64,000 nucleotides of DNA from Pararhodobacter sp. SW119 (GCF_017811755.1 NZ_JADDJF010000010.1:1-64000), one strand, 5' to 3'; numbered from the stretch's first letter, positions 46,973 to 57,240 are shown. Notes: generated by a model from the sequence alone, not told the origin. Made by a program: numbers and translations.

Positions 46973-49165
46973 CTACCAGAAGCTCTGCGGGTCGATGTCG
47001 AGGGCAACACGCAGGTCGTGCGGCGGCTTGAGCTGCGCCACCCAGGCGCGCAGCGCCGGTTGCAGGGCCGCGCCCTTCGCGGCCTTGACCAGCATCCGCA
47101 CCCGGTGGCGGCCGCGCACCCGCGCGATCGGGGCGGGCGCGGGCCCGAATACCTGCGCGCCGATCCGGCGCAGCGGCGCGTCGCGCTCGGCCAGCGCCAT
47201 GGCGAAATCCGACAGCTCTTCCAGCTTCGGCGACGACAGGATGATCCCCGCCAGCCGGCCATAGGGTGGCATCCCCAGCGCCTGTCGCTCGTTCGCTTCG
47301 GCGCGCCAGAACCCCTCGTCATCGCCCGACAGGATGGCGCGGATAACCGGGTGGTCGGGCTGGTGCGTCTGGAGCAGCGCCACCCCCGGCTTTTCGGCCC
47401 GGCCCGCCCGGCCGGCGACCTGGCGGATCAGCTGGAACGTGCGCTCGGCGGCGCGCAGGTCGGCACCATGCAGGCCCAGGTCCGCGTCGATCACACCAAC
47501 CAGCGTCAGCAGCGGAAAGTTGTGCCCCTTGGCGACCAGTTGGGTGCCGATGATCAGATCGGCCTCGCCCGCCGCGATGGCGTCGATCTGCGCCTTCAAC
47601 GCGCGGGACGAGGCGAAAAGGTCCGAGGAGAGGACCGCGATGCGCGCCTCGGGGAAAGTCGCGCGCGCTTCCTCCTCCAGCCGCTCGACCCCCGGGCCGA
47701 TGGCCGCCATGCGCCCTTCGACGCCGCAGGCGGGGCAGACGGTCGGGATCGGCGCGGTGGCCCCGCACTGGTGGCACATCAGCCGCTTGAGGAAGCGATG
47801 CTCGACCATCCGCGCGTCGCAATCGGCGCACTGGATCTGGTGGCCGCACCCACGGCAGACGGTGATCGGCGCGTATCCTCGCCGGTTGATGAACAGAAGC
47901 GCCTGTTCCTTCGCCTGCAACCGCGCGTCGATGGCACGCCTCAAGGTGGGCGAGATCCAGCGCCCGCCCGGCATCTCCTCGGCGCGCAGGTCGATGGCGC
48001 GCATGTCCGGCAGTTCCGCCACGCCGAACCGCGCCGGCAGGTCGATGCGGGCGTATTTGCCGGCCTCGGCATTGGCCCAGCTTTCCAGCGACGGCGTGGC
48101 CGAGGCCAGCACCACCTGCGCCCCCACGATGGACGCCCGCAACACCGCCATGTCGCGCGCATTGTAAAGGACGCCATCCTCCTGCTTGTAGCTACTGTCG
48201 TGTTCCTCATCGACGACGATCAGGCCCAGGTCGCGGTAGGGCAGGAACAGGGCCGAGCGCGCGCCGACGATCAGCTGCGCGCCGCCCTGCCCGACCATCC
48301 GCCAGAGCCGCCGGCGTTCGGTCAGCGTCACGCCCGAATGCCACTCGGCGGGCCGCGCGCCGAAGCGTTCCTCGACCCGGCCGATGAACTGCGCGGTCAG
48401 CGCGATCTCGGGCAGCAGGACCAGCGCCTGCCGCCCGGCGGCCAGGCAGGCGGCGACGGCTTCCATGTAGACCTCGGTCTTGCCCGATCCGGTGACCCCC
48501 TTCAGCAGCGTCACGCCAAAGGCGCCCGTCCCGGTACACAGCCGCTCGGCCGCCGCGCGCTGGTCGTCCGACAGCGCCTTGCCCGGCAGCCCCGCGTCCA
48601 GCCGGGGATAGGGCGCATCGACCGGTGCCGCCGCCTCGATCAGCCCGCCCTGTGCTGCCAGCGTCTGCACGACCGAGGGGCTGACGCCGGCGGCGCGCGT
48701 GATCTCGGTCATGGTCAGCGCCGCGCCGCCATAGGCGTCGAACGCGTCCATCACGCGGGCGCGGGCATCGGTCATCCGCGCCAGCTCCTCGCCCGCCAGA
48801 TAGACCTTGCGCATCTTCGGCGCGTCGAACAGCCCCGGCGCGCGCGTCGCCAGCCACAGCATCAGCGCCATCGGCGTCAGCGTGTAATCGGCCGCGCGGG
48901 TCAGGAAGGCGCGCAACTCGTCGCGCATCGGCGGCACGCCCAGAACCCGCAGGACCGGGCGCAGCTTCGCGCGCGGCAGGTCGCTCTCAGGCCCGCCCCA
49001 GACCACGCCCAGCACCTTGCGCGGGCCCAGCGGCACCTCGACGAAGTCGCCGGTGCGCGCGCCGCCCTCGGGCGCGCGGTAGTCCAGAAGCCGGTCGATC
49101 GGCTGCGTGGTCAGCACGGCAAGGGCGGCGTCGGCGGGAAAGAAGCGGACCTCGTCCAGGGTCAT
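46973..49165 (-). CDS. priA: Primosomal replication restart helicase PriA
   Basis: A 730-residue superfamily 2 helicase that reloads the replisome at stalled forks. After the N-terminal 3'-DNA binding domain come Walker A (LLKGVTGSGKTEVYMEAV) and the DEEH box (LIVVDEEHDSSYK). The zinc-binding cysteines lie in CRGCGHQIQCADCDARM and MCHQCGATAPIPTVCPACG. The C-terminal helicase lobe has IIGTQLVAKGHNFPLLTLVG. It is divergent from the fsa gene, a common arrangement in this family of bacteria. Confidence 0.95.
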   Translation of the reverse strand: MTLDEVRFFPADAALAVLTTQPIDRLLDYRAPEGGARTGDFVEVPLGPRKVLGVVWGGPESDLPRAKLRPVLRVLGVPPMRDELRAFLTRAADYTLTPMALMLWLATRAPGLFDAPKMRKVYLAGEELARMTDARARVMDAFDAYGGAALTMTEITRAAGVSPSVVQTLAAQGGLIEAAAPVDAPYPRLDAGLPGKALSDDQRAAAERLCTGTGAFGVTLLKGVTGSGKTEVYMEAVAACLAAGRQALVLLPEIALTAQFIGRVEERFGARPAEWHSGVTLTERRRLWRMVGQGGAQLIVGARSALFLPYRDLGLIVVDEEHDSSYKQEDGVLYNARDMAVLRASIVGAQVVLASATPSLESWANAEAGKYARIDLPARFGVAELPDMRAIDLRAEEMPGGRWISPTLRRAIDARLQAKEQALLFINRRGYAPITVCRGCGHQIQCADCDARMVEHRFLKRLMCHQCGATAPIPTVCPACGVEGRMAAIGPGVERLEEEARATFPEARIAVLSSDLFASSRALKAQIDAIAAGEADLIIGTQLVAKGHNFPLLTLVGVIDADLGLHGADLRAAERTFQLIRQVAGRAGRAEKPGVALLQTHQPDHPVIRAILSGDDEGFWRAEANERQALGMPPYGRLAGIILSSPKLEELSDFAMALAERDAPLRRIGAQVFGPAPAPIARVRGRHRVRMLVKAAKGAALQPALRAWVAQLKPPHDLRVALDIDPQSFW

Positions 49166-49259
49166 GCGAGGCTCAGTCTCTGCAAAGCTCGGGGCTTTCG
49201 GGATGATCGGAGTTCAGGTATGACGCCGCCCGAACCCCTCTGCAACCCGAGAGCGATCC

Positions 49260-49913
49260 ATGAAATTCTTTGTCGATACCGCCGACGTGCAGGCGATTGC
49301 CGAACTCAACGACCTGGGCATGGTCGATGGCGTGACCACCAACCCCTCGCTGATCCTGAAATCCGGCCGCGACATCGTCGAGGTCACGAAAGAGATCTGC
49401 GATATCGTCTCGGGCCCGGTTTCCGCCGAAGTCGTGGCGACCAAGGCCGAGGACATGATCGCCGAAGGCCGCCGCCTGGCCGAGATTGCGCCCAACATCG
49501 CCATTAAGCTGCCGCTGACCTGGGACGGTCTGAAGGCCTGCAAGGTGCTGACCGGCGAGGGGCGGATGGTCAATGTCACGCTCTGCTTCTCGGCCAACCA
49601 GGCGCTGGTCGCGGCCAAGGCCGGCGCCTCGTTCATCTCGCCTTTCATCGGCCGGCTCGACGACATCAACCTCGACGGGATGGAGCTGATCCGCGACATC
49701 CGCCAGATCTACGACAACTACGGGTTCGAGACCGAAATCCTCGCCGCCTCGATCCGCACGGTGAACCACGCCGCCCAGGCCGCGCTGATCGGCGCCGACG
49801 TGATGACCGCCCCGCCCGAGGTGATCCGCAAGCTGGCCAGCCACCCGCTGACCGATGCAGGGCTGGCACAGTTCCTGAAGGACTGGGAAAAAACCGGTCA
49901 GAAAATTCTCTGA
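49260..49913 (+). CDS. fsa: Transaldolase/fructose-6-phosphate aldolase (small type)
   Basis: A 217-residue TIM-barrel aldolase of the TalC/FSA (transaldolase subfamily 3) group. The opening [20 protein letters not shown] and [15 protein letters not shown] are typical, the Schiff-base Lys lies in [14 protein letters not shown], and [19 protein letters not shown] is the phosphate site. It may act as the transaldolase of the pentose phosphate pathway. It diverges from priA with a 94-bp gap; a small clear ribosome site is CGAGAGCGATCC before the ATG. Confidence 0.9.
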   Translation: MKFFVDTADVQAIAELNDLGMVDGVTTNPSLILKSGRDIVEVTKEICDIVSGPVSAEVVATKAEDMIAEGRRLAEIAPNIAIKLPLTWDGLKACKVLTGEGRMVNVTLCFSANQALVAAKAGASFISPFIGRLDDINLDGMELIRDIRQIYDNYGFETEILAASIRTVNHAAQAALIGADVMTAPPEVIRKLASHPLTDAGLAQFLKDWEKTGQKIL

Positions 49914-49956
49914 CCTGGTGTAGGCTCCGCCGACAAGAAGAAAACACGAGGCAGAA

Positions 49957-50670
49957 ATGGCAGTCACAGAACACGCCGAACCGGCGCGTGTCGTCAAGGA
50001 TTGGCGCACGCGCGTCCTGGCCGACCCCACCCTGATCCTGGACGACCGCGCGCTCATGCGCGCCCTCGTCGACGCGGCCGAGGGCCAGGTCGCGAGCAAC
50101 GTGGTCGACCTGCGCGCGATGGCCATGGCCCGGCTCGAAGCGCAACTGGCCAAGCTGGAAGACACCCACCGCGCCGTCGTCGCCGCCGCCTATGAAAACG
50201 TCGCGGCCACCAACCAGATCCACCGCGCCGTCGATGCGATCCTGTCGGCGAGCGAATTCGACCGCTTCGTCCAGGTGCTGGAGGGCGAACTGGCCGACAT
50301 CCTGCAGGTCGATACCGTCCGCCTGGTGCTGGAGGATGCCGGCGCCCCGGCCCCCGGCCAGCGCGACACGGTCGTCGCGATGCAGCCGCCGGGCTTCGTC
50401 GTCGACTACATGCGCCAGGGCCGCAACGCCCCCGCCCGCCGCATCGTGCTGCGCCAGGCCGTCCCTTTCGAGGGCGACCTCTACGGTGCCGCCGGCGCCT
50501 CCGTCCGGTCCGAGGCGCTGATGCGCATCGACCTCGGGCGCGGACGGGCCGCGGCGATGCTGGCGCTGGGATCGACCGACCCGCAGCACTACAAGCCCGG
50601 CCAGGCGACCGATCTGATGGCCTTCTTCACCGGCGTGGTCGAGAAGGTGCTGCGCCGCTGGCTGGGATGA
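49957..50670 (+). CDS. DUF484 family protein
   Basis: A 237-residue DUF484 (GAF-like) protein. The N-terminal helical part has RTRVLADPTLILDDRALMRA and VVDLRAMAMARLEAQLAKLE, and the GAF-like C-terminal half ends in the usual DLMAFFTGVVEKVLRRWLG. Function in the cell is unknown, but it is regularly found next to xerC. Its last four bases overlap the xerC start (ATGA), which indicates translational coupling. Confidence 0.88.
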   Translation: MAVTEHAEPARVVKDWRTRVLADPTLILDDRALMRALVDAAEGQVASNVVDLRAMAMARLEAQLAKLEDTHRAVVAAAYENVAATNQIHRAVDAILSASEFDRFVQVLEGELADILQVDTVRLVLEDAGAPAPGQRDTVVAMQPPGFVVDYMRQGRNAPARRIVLRQAVPFEGDLYGAAGASVRSEALMRIDLGRGRAAAMLALGSTDPQHYKPGQATDLMAFFTGVVEKVLRRWLG

Positions 50671-51644
50671 GCCCGGATCAGCCGGCGATCAGCCCCGCGC
50701 TGCGCCAGGCACTCCACGACTGGCTGCAAGGAATGGCCGCGTTGCAGGACGCGGCCGACCACACGATCACCGCCTACCGCGCCGATGTCGCGGGCTTTCT
50801 TGGCTTTCTGGCCCGCCATCACGACGGCGCCGCCGGCATTGCGCAACTGCGCGCCGTGACGCAATCGGACCTGCGCGCCTTCATGGCGGCGGCTCGGGCG
50901 CGCGGCGTCGGCGCCCGGTCGCTGGCGCGCGGCCTCTCGGCGCTGAAATCCTTCGCCCGCTGGCTGGCCGAGCGGGAGCCGGGCTTCGACCCCGACGTCT
51001 TCCTCGCCGCCCGCGCGCCGCGCCACGCCCGCCCCCTGCCCCGTCCGCTCAGCGAAACCGACGCGCGCGAGATGCTGGACACCATCAGCGACGACCACGC
51101 CCACCCCTGGATACAGGCGCGGGACGCGGCGGTGCTGACGCTGCTCTACGGCTGCGGGCTGCGTATATCCGAGGCGCTGGCGCTGACCGGCCGCGACCGC
51201 GACCTCGCCGGCAGCCTGCGCGTCCGCGGCAAGGGCGGCAAGGAACGCGTGGTGCCGGTGATCCCCGCCGCCGCCGTCGCCGTCGCCGAATATGCCCGCC
51301 TCTGCCCCTGGCCGCTGGACCCCGGCGCGCCCCTCTTTCGCGGCGCCCGCGGCGGGCCGCTGAACGCGCGCCTGATCGCCCGCGCGGTCGAGGGGGCGCG
51401 CCTGCGCCTGGGCCTGCCGGCGACCGCGACCCCGCACGCGCTGCGCCATTCCTTCGCCACGCATCTGCTGGCCGCCGGCGGCGATCTGCGCGCCATCCAG
51501 GAGCTTCTCGGCCACGCTTCGCTGTCCACGACGCAGATCTACACCGGCGTCGATACCGTGCGGCTGATGCAGGCCTACCGGGCCGCCCACCCCCGCGCCA
51601 CCTCCACGCCGCCCCCGGGGCGGTTGCACGACAGCCAGAACTGA
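50667..51644 (+). CDS. xerC: Tyrosine recombinase XerC
   Basis: A 325-residue tyrosine recombinase that, with XerD, resolves chromosome dimers at dif. The N-terminal SAM-like domain carries GMAALQDAADHTITAYRADV. The catalytic set is complete: Arg in YGCGLRISEALAL, Lys in GKGGKERVVPVIP, His-Arg in TPHALRHSFATHLLAAGGDL, His in LGHASLSTTQIYTGVD and the final Tyr in the same segment. It is located after DUF484. No dif site was recognised in the window. Confidence 0.95.
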   Translation: MSPDQPAISPALRQALHDWLQGMAALQDAADHTITAYRADVAGFLGFLARHHDGAAGIAQLRAVTQSDLRAFMAAARARGVGARSLARGLSALKSFARWLAEREPGFDPDVFLAARAPRHARPLPRPLSETDAREMLDTISDDHAHPWIQARDAAVLTLLYGCGLRISEALALTGRDRDLAGSLRVRGKGGKERVVPVIPAAAVAVAEYARLCPWPLDPGAPLFRGARGGPLNARLIARAVEGARLRLGLPATATPHALRHSFATHLLAAGGDLRAIQELLGHASLSTTQIYTGVDTVRLMQAYRAAHPRATSTPPPGRLHDSQN

Positions 51645-51658
51645 GCAACAACGGCACG

Positions 51659-52396
51659 ATGTACGAAATCTGGCGCGCCTACTCGGTCCATCTCTTCACC
51701 GCAACGGGCGCGGTGTTCTCGATGCTGGCCATGCTCGCCGCGGCCGAAAACGCCTGGAGCCTGATGTTCCTCTGGCTGGTCGTCGCCTTCATCGTCGACG
51801 GGATCGACGGGCCGCTGGCGCGCCGCTACCACGTCAAGACCCGCGCCCCGATCATCGACGGCGCCCTTCTCGACCTGATCATCGACTACCTGACCTATGT
51901 CTTCATCCCGGCCTTCGCGCTCTTCCAGTCGGGCCTGCTGCCGGGCTGGACCGGCTGGGTGGCGATCATCGTCATCACCTTCGCCAGCGTCCTCTACTTC
52001 GCCGACACCCGGATGAAGACCGCCGACAATTCGTTCTCGGGCTTCCCGGCCTGCTGGAACATGGTCGCGCTGGTGGTCTTCGCCACGCGCCCCGACTTCT
52101 GGATCATCCTGGCGCTGGTCGTGGTTCTGGCGCTCTCGATGTTCGTGCAGGTGAAGTTCGTCCATCCCGTGCGCACGGTCCGCTGGCGCAACCTCACGCT
52201 GCCGATGGCCGTGGTCTGGACCCTGCTCGCCGGCTGGGCGGCGCTGGCCGATTTCACGCAGCCGGCGCTGGTCACCTGGGGGCTGATCGTGACCTCGGTC
52301 TACCTGCTGGTCGTGGGCGTGGTGCAGCAGGCAACCGAAAAGGCGAACACCATGCGCCCGCGCCGCAGCCTGTTCGTCCGGCGCCAGAAATACTGA
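51659..52396 (+). CDS. pcs: Phosphatidylcholine synthase
   Basis: A 245-residue CDP-alcohol phosphatidyltransferase that joins choline directly to CDP-diacylglycerol to give phosphatidylcholine, a pathway found mainly in alphaproteobacteria. The family motif is VDGIDGPLARRYHV followed by APIIDGALLDLIIDYLTYVF, with the catalytic Asp residues. About eight membrane helices are seen. It starts 14 nt after xerC and meets the EamA gene tail to tail with one base between stop codons. Confidence 0.93.
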   Translation: MYEIWRAYSVHLFTATGAVFSMLAMLAAAENAWSLMFLWLVVAFIVDGIDGPLARRYHVKTRAPIIDGALLDLIIDYLTYVFIPAFALFQSGLLPGWTGWVAIIVITFASVLYFADTRMKTADNSFSGFPACWNMVALVVFATRPDFWIILALVVVLALSMFVQVKFVHPVRTVRWRNLTLPMAVVWTLLAGWAALADFTQPALVTWGLIVTSVYLLVVGVVQQATEKANTMRPRRSLFVRRQKY

Positions 52397-52397
52397 G

Positions 52398-53234
52398 CTA
52401 CAGCCGTGTCAGCGCCACGCCGGTGACGATCAGCGCCGCCGCCAGGATCTTGCCCCGGTCCATCCGGTCGCCGAAGACCAGCCAGCCCAGCAGCACCGCG
52501 AACAGGATCGAGGTCTCGCGCAGCGCGCCGACCAGCGGGATCGGCGCCTGCGTCATCGCCCAGACCGCAATCGCATAGGCCAGGAACGACGCCGCCGCCG
52601 CCCCCATCCCCAGCGCCCAGGCACGCCCGTCGGCGCGCAGCACGGCCCGCCCCTTCAGCGCCAGCGCCGCGGGCGTGTAGAACACCGCCGACAGCACCAT
52701 CAGCCAGGCGACGTAGGCGACCGGCTCGCCCCAGACCCGCGCGCCCAGCCCATCGGCCAGCGTATATCCCGCCGTGGCGCAGGCGGCGCCCAGCGCGAAC
52801 GGCAGCAGCCGCCGCGATTCGCCGTTGTGAAAGACCCCGCGCGCCATCAGCGCAATGCCGAAGCCCAGCACGACGATCCCGGCGATCTCGGCCGTCGTCA
52901 TCGGGTCGGACAGCGCGACGATCCCGACCAGCAGCACGATCATCGGCGCCGCGCCCCGCGCGATCGGATAGACCCGGCTCAGATCGCCCTGCTCATAGGC
53001 GTAGGCCAGGAACAGCTGATAGGCCATGTGGATCAGCCCCGAGGCCAGTAGCCACGGCCAGACCTCGGCCGGCGGCGCGGGAAAGAAGGGCACGATCGCC
53101 AGCCCGATCAGCGCATGGCCGACCGACAGCAGGAACATCGAGGTCTGCTTCGACAGACCCGTCTTGACCACCGCGTTCCAACCGGCGTGCAGCACCGCCG
53201 CCAGCATCACGGCAAGGAAGACGGAAAGGCTCAT
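52398..53234 (-). CDS. EamA/DMT family transporter
   Basis: A 278-residue drug/metabolite transporter superfamily protein with two EamA repeats and about ten membrane helices (first: VFLAVMLAAVLHAGWNAVVK; second-repeat features LMVLSAVFYTPAALALKG and LVGALRETSILFAVLLGWLV). DMT proteins export amino acids, nucleobases or drugs; the substrate is not known. It is transcribed leftward, convergent with pcs, and its upstream 311-bp gap to ileS contains intergenic element F. Confidence 0.87.
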   Translation of the reverse strand: MSLSVFLAVMLAAVLHAGWNAVVKTGLSKQTSMFLLSVGHALIGLAIVPFFPAPPAEVWPWLLASGLIHMAYQLFLAYAYEQGDLSRVYPIARGAAPMIVLLVGIVALSDPMTTAEIAGIVVLGFGIALMARGVFHNGESRRLLPFALGAACATAGYTLADGLGARVWGEPVAYVAWLMVLSAVFYTPAALALKGRAVLRADGRAWALGMGAAAASFLAYAIAVWAMTQAPIPLVGALRETSILFAVLLGWLVFGDRMDRGKILAAALIVTGVALTRL

Positions 53235-53415
53235 GCGCTCGGCTCGACAACGGCGGGGATCAGCGCCTCAGATCACAGTTTGATGACAGAGCCAAGGGCG
53301 CACCAAAGCGGCGTCGGACAAGGCCGAAGCGCGCCAGGCGCCCGCCCGCGCCGCAGGCGCGGAGAAGGCCAGAGACGCCCCATTCACATGCCCCTTTCGG
53401 CGGCCGATCCGGTGG

Positions 53416-53488
53416 TTAACAAATTCTTTCAATCACGGATTTTATCTCTTTCTGTCAGCCACTTGATACACGGTCCGCTAGCGGACCG
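53416..53488 (+). repeat. Intergenic palindrome element, copy F
   Basis: TTAA (53416-53419), 7 bp, TTTC (53427-53430), 31 bp with TCA at spacer positions 25-27, CTTGA (53462-53466), 6 bp, then GTCCGCTAGCGGAC (53473-53486), inside an 18-bp perfect palindrome at 53471-53488. The order of the two tetramers is the reverse of copies B, C, D and G. It is in the 311-bp gap 53235-53545 between the EamA start and the ileS 3' end; apart from this element and the EamA promoter area I see nothing there. Confidence 0.88.
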
Positions 53489-53545
53489 CCCGTTTCTTGA
53501 CGAAAAGAACCCCGGAATCAGGTCCAGAAAGCCGCCGGAATCGCC

Positions 53546-56503
53546 TCAACCCAGCGCATCGTTGCACCGCTTGCAGGTGCCGGGATGGGCATGGGTGCCC
53601 ACGTCCGGCAGGATCTTCCAGCAGCGCAGGCATTTCGTGCCCTCGGCCTTCTCGAACTCGACACCGACGCCCGACACCTCGGGTAGCCGGAAGGCCTCGG
53701 CCGGGATCGGGTCCGGGGTCAGCGTGATGTCCGAGGTGATGCAGATATCGGCAAAATCGACCGTCTTCAGCACCGCCAGCACCTCGGCGTCGCGGACATG
53801 CACGACCGGCGCCGCCTCCAGGCTGGCGCCGATCACCTTGTCCCGGCGCTGCACCTCCAGCGCCGCCGTCACCGCGCGCCGCGCGGCGCGGATGCCGGCC
53901 CATTTCTTCGCCAGCGCCGGGTCGCGCCAGTCGGCGGGCGTTTCGGGGAAGTCCTGCAGGTGGACCGAACCGTCGTCGCCCGGATAGCGCGACAGCCACA
54001 CGTCCTCCATGGTGAAGACCAGAAGCGGCGCCAGCCACGTGGTCAGACGGTGGAACAGCAGGTCCAGCACCGTCCGCGCCGCCCGCCGGCGCCGGCTGTC
54101 CGGCGCGTCGCAGTAAAGCGCGTCCTTGCGGATGTCGAACCAGAAGGCCGACAGGTCCGAGGTGGCGAAGGTAAAGAGCTTCTGGAACACGCCTTGGAAG
54201 TCGTAGGCCGCATACCCTTCGCGGACCTGCACGTCCAGTTCCGCCAGCCGGTGCAGCACCCAGCGTTCCAGTTCCGGCATCTCGGCCGGGTCCAGCCGCT
54301 CGCCCTCGTCCCAGTCCTTCAGGTTGGCGACCAGGAAGCGCAGCGTGTTGCGCAGCCGGCGATAGCTGTCGGCGGTGCCCTTCAGGATCTCCTTGCCGAT
54401 GCGCAGATCGGCCGTGTAGTCCGCCTGCGCCACCCACAGCCGCAGGATATCGGCGCCGTACTGGTCGATCACCTCCTGCGGGGCGACGGTGTTGCCCAGC
54501 GACTTGGACATCTTCATGCCCTTCTCGTCCAGCGTGAAGCCGTGGGTCAGCACCCCCCGATAGGGCGCCCGCCCCTTGGTCCCGCAGGCCTGCAACATCG
54601 AGGAATGGAACCAGCCACGATGCTGGTCCGTGCCCTCAAGGTAAAGGTCGGCGATGCCGTCCTCGGTCCCGTCTTCGCGGTCGCGCAGCACGAAGGCGTG
54701 GGTCGAGCCCGAGTCGAACCACACGTCGAGGATGTCGAAGACTTGGGCATAGGCCGCGGGGTCGTGCAGGCCGTCGAGCATGCGCTCCTTGAAGCCCGGC
54801 TCGTACCAGACATCCGCGCCGTCGGCCTCGAACGCCGCGACGATACGGGCGTTCACTTCCGGGTCGCGCAGCAGGAAGTCGGGATCGGTGGGCTTGGCGC
54901 CCGTCTTCACGAAACAGGTCAGCGGCACGCCCCAGGCGCGCTGGCGCGACAGCACCCAGTCCGGCCGGTTCTCGATCATCGAATAGAGCCGGTTGCGCCC
55001 CGAGGGCGGGGTCCATTGCACCAGCTTGTCGATCGAGGTTAGCGCCCGCTCGCGGATCGTCGCGCCATGTGCGCCCATCCCGTCATCCAGCGGTCGGTCG
55101 ATGGCGACGAACCATTGCGGCGTGTTGCGATAGATGACCGGCGCCTTGGAGCGCCAGGAATGCGGGTAGGAATGGCGGAACTTGCCCTTGGCCAGCAGCG
55201 CGCCGGCATAAGCCAGCTGCTTGATGACCGACACGTTCGCCGGGCCTTCCTTGCCCTCGGACGTGATGATGTGCTGCCCCCCGAACAGCGGCAGGTCGGC
55301 GCGAAAACTGCCATCTTCGGTCACGTTGTAGGTCATCGGCAGGCCGTGCTTCTGGCCCAACACATAGTCGTCGTCGCCATGGCTTGGCGCGGTATGCACG
55401 AAGCCGGTGCCGGCCTCGTCGGTGACGTGGTCGCCGGGCAGCATGGGCACGTCGTAATCCCACTCACCCTGCGCGCCCTCGACGCCGCGGAACGGATGGG
55501 CGAGGGTCAGGGCCGAAAGTTCCTCGGCCGACACCGCGCGCAGCTTCTCGTAGGCCGCGCCCTTGGCAGCGGCAAAGACGCTCTCGGCCAGATTGTCGGC
55601 CAACACCAGCGTCTCCCCCACCTGCGCCGTGCTGCCCTCGGGCGCCTCGGTCACACGGTAGAGGCCGTAGTCGATCTCGGGGTTGAAGGCGACGGCGCGG
55701 TTCTGCGGGATCGTCCAGGGGGTGGTGGTCCAGATGAGGACGTGCGCCTCCATCAATTGGTCCGCGCGACTCTTCATTTCCGAGAGATCGGTTCCGCCGA
55801 CACCGAGGACTGATACCGAAAACCGCACCCAGACCTGGTGGCTGGTGTGCTCGTGATACTCCACCTCGGCCTCGGCCAGCGCGGTCTTTTCCACGGGCGA
55901 CCACATAACCGGCTTCGAGCCCTGATAGAGCGTCCCGTTCATCAGAAACGTCATGAACTCGGACGCGATCACCGCCTCGGCGTGGTAGTCCATCGTCAGG
56001 TAGGGCTTTTCCCAGTTGCCGATCACGCCCAGGCGCTTGAACTCCTCGCGCTGCACCTCGATCCAGTGTTCGGCAAAGCGGCGGCATTCCTGGCGGAAAT
56101 CGACGACATCGACCTCGTCCTTGTTCAGCCCCTTGGCGCGATACTGCTCCTCGATCTTCCATTCGATGGGCAGGCCGTGGCAGTCCCAGCCGGGCACGTA
56201 GCGCGCGTCATGCCCCATCATCTGGCGCGAGCGCGTGACGAAATCCTTCAGCACCTTGTTCAGCGCATGCCCGATATGAAGTTTGCCATTGGCATAGGGC
56301 GGGCCGTCGTGCAGCGTGAAGGGCGTGCGCCCCGGCTTTTCGCGAAGGCGATCATAGACCCGCATCTGCGCCCAGCGGGCCAGCCAGTCGGGCTCGCGCT
56401 GCGGCAGTCCGGCCCGCATCGGAAATTGCGTGTCGGGCAGAAAAAGCGTGTCGCGGTAGTCGATCGTGTCGGAACGGGTGTCGGCAGGCGTCTCGGCGGG
56501 CAT
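53546..56503 (-). CDS. ileS: Isoleucyl-tRNA synthetase
   Basis: A 985-residue class Ia synthetase. The N-terminal Rossmann domain has the HIGH motif in GKLHIGHALNKVLKDFVTRS, the editing (CP1) domain has TTTPWTIPQNRAVAFNP and GTGFVHTAPSHGDDDY, and the KMSKS motif is in DEKGMKMSKSLGNTV. The C-terminus ends in zinc-finger cysteines (CLRCWK and CKRC). The start MPAETPADTRSD at 56503 is used; a longer Pro-rich upstream frame is rejected. Intergenic element F lies just past its stop. Confidence 0.97.
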   Translation of the reverse strand: MPAETPADTRSDTIDYRDTLFLPDTQFPMRAGLPQREPDWLARWAQMRVYDRLREKPGRTPFTLHDGPPYANGKLHIGHALNKVLKDFVTRSRQMMGHDARYVPGWDCHGLPIEWKIEEQYRAKGLNKDEVDVVDFRQECRRFAEHWIEVQREEFKRLGVIGNWEKPYLTMDYHAEAVIASEFMTFLMNGTLYQGSKPVMWSPVEKTALAEAEVEYHEHTSHQVWVRFSVSVLGVGGTDLSEMKSRADQLMEAHVLIWTTTPWTIPQNRAVAFNPEIDYGLYRVTEAPEGSTAQVGETLVLADNLAESVFAAAKGAAYEKLRAVSAEELSALTLAHPFRGVEGAQGEWDYDVPMLPGDHVTDEAGTGFVHTAPSHGDDDYVLGQKHGLPMTYNVTEDGSFRADLPLFGGQHIITSEGKEGPANVSVIKQLAYAGALLAKGKFRHSYPHSWRSKAPVIYRNTPQWFVAIDRPLDDGMGAHGATIRERALTSIDKLVQWTPPSGRNRLYSMIENRPDWVLSRQRAWGVPLTCFVKTGAKPTDPDFLLRDPEVNARIVAAFEADGADVWYEPGFKERMLDGLHDPAAYAQVFDILDVWFDSGSTHAFVLRDREDGTEDGIADLYLEGTDQHRGWFHSSMLQACGTKGRAPYRGVLTHGFTLDEKGMKMSKSLGNTVAPQEVIDQYGADILRLWVAQADYTADLRIGKEILKGTADSYRRLRNTLRFLVANLKDWDEGERLDPAEMPELERWVLHRLAELDVQVREGYAAYDFQGVFQKLFTFATSDLSAFWFDIRKDALYCDAPDSRRRRAARTVLDLLFHRLTTWLAPLLVFTMEDVWLSRYPGDDGSVHLQDFPETPADWRDPALAKKWAGIRAARRAVTAALEVQRRDKVIGASLEAAPVVHVRDAEVLAVLKTVDFADICITSDITLTPDPIPAEAFRLPEVSGVGVEFEKAEGTKCLRCWKILPDVGTHAHPGTCKRCNDALG

Positions 56504-56722
56504 CGGAAAACCTTCGCAGAAATTCGGGGGCGGCGGCGGCGGTGCGGGCATACGGCACCTGGTCCCGGCGACTCGGTCAGAGCGCCGGGCAGCTAATTCG
56601 GGGGATCGCCACGCAGAGTGTCCACATGCCCCGCCTTATAGGGTCCCGCCGCGCGCGGGTCCAGAGGGGCGCAGGACACCGAATCCGCTTGCATTCGTTG
56701 CGGATGCGGCGACTATTACCAC

Positions 56723-57235
56723 ATGGAAACAAGCTCTGATTCACCCCGGTCGATCCTGTGGGACATCCCCTCGGGCAAGGAGTATTACGAGCGTTCGCTC
56801 ACCGTGGCGCTGCTGCGCGCGCGCGAGGTCACGATGCGGCGCTTCAAGCGCTTTGCCGACGCCCATGACCTGACCCTGCCGCAATGGCGGGTCCTGCGCG
56901 CGCTGGCCGATGGCGACCCCCTCGATGCCGGCACGCTGTGCCAGCGCTGCGTGATCCTGCCGCCGTCGCTGACGCGCATCCTGCGGGCATTGAGCGAGCG
57001 CGGGCTGATCGCCCAAGTGGCCAGCACGGATGCGCGCCGCCACACGGTGACGATCACGCCCAAGGGCAAGGCGCTCTTTGAGACGCTGGTCGTGCAGTCC
57101 GACGGCATGCGCCGCGAGATCGAGGACGCCTTCGGCCCCGAGCGGATGCAGCATCTGCTCGACCTTCTCAACGATCTGCGGATCATCACCGAAGCGCTGC
57201 CGCAACCCGAACCGGGGCTCAACGGCCACTCCTGA
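56723..57235 (+). CDS. MarR family transcriptional regulator (HpaR-like)
   Basis: A 170-residue winged-helix regulator. The MarR core has VTMRRFKRFADAHDLTLPQW, the recognition helix area ILPPSLTRILRALSERGLI and the wing DARRHTVTITPKGKALF. The N-terminal layout is like HpaR, which represses homoprotocatechuate catabolism, but no hpa genes lie near it, so its targets are unknown. It is convergent with yqgE (5-nt gap) and divergent from ileS. Confidence 0.85.
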   Translation: METSSDSPRSILWDIPSGKEYYERSLTVALLRAREVTMRRFKRFADAHDLTLPQWRVLRALADGDPLDAGTLCQRCVILPPSLTRILRALSERGLIAQVASTDARRHTVTITPKGKALFETLVVQSDGMRREIEDAFGPERMQHLLDLLNDLRIITEALPQPEPGLNGHS

Positions 57236-57240
57236 CGGGG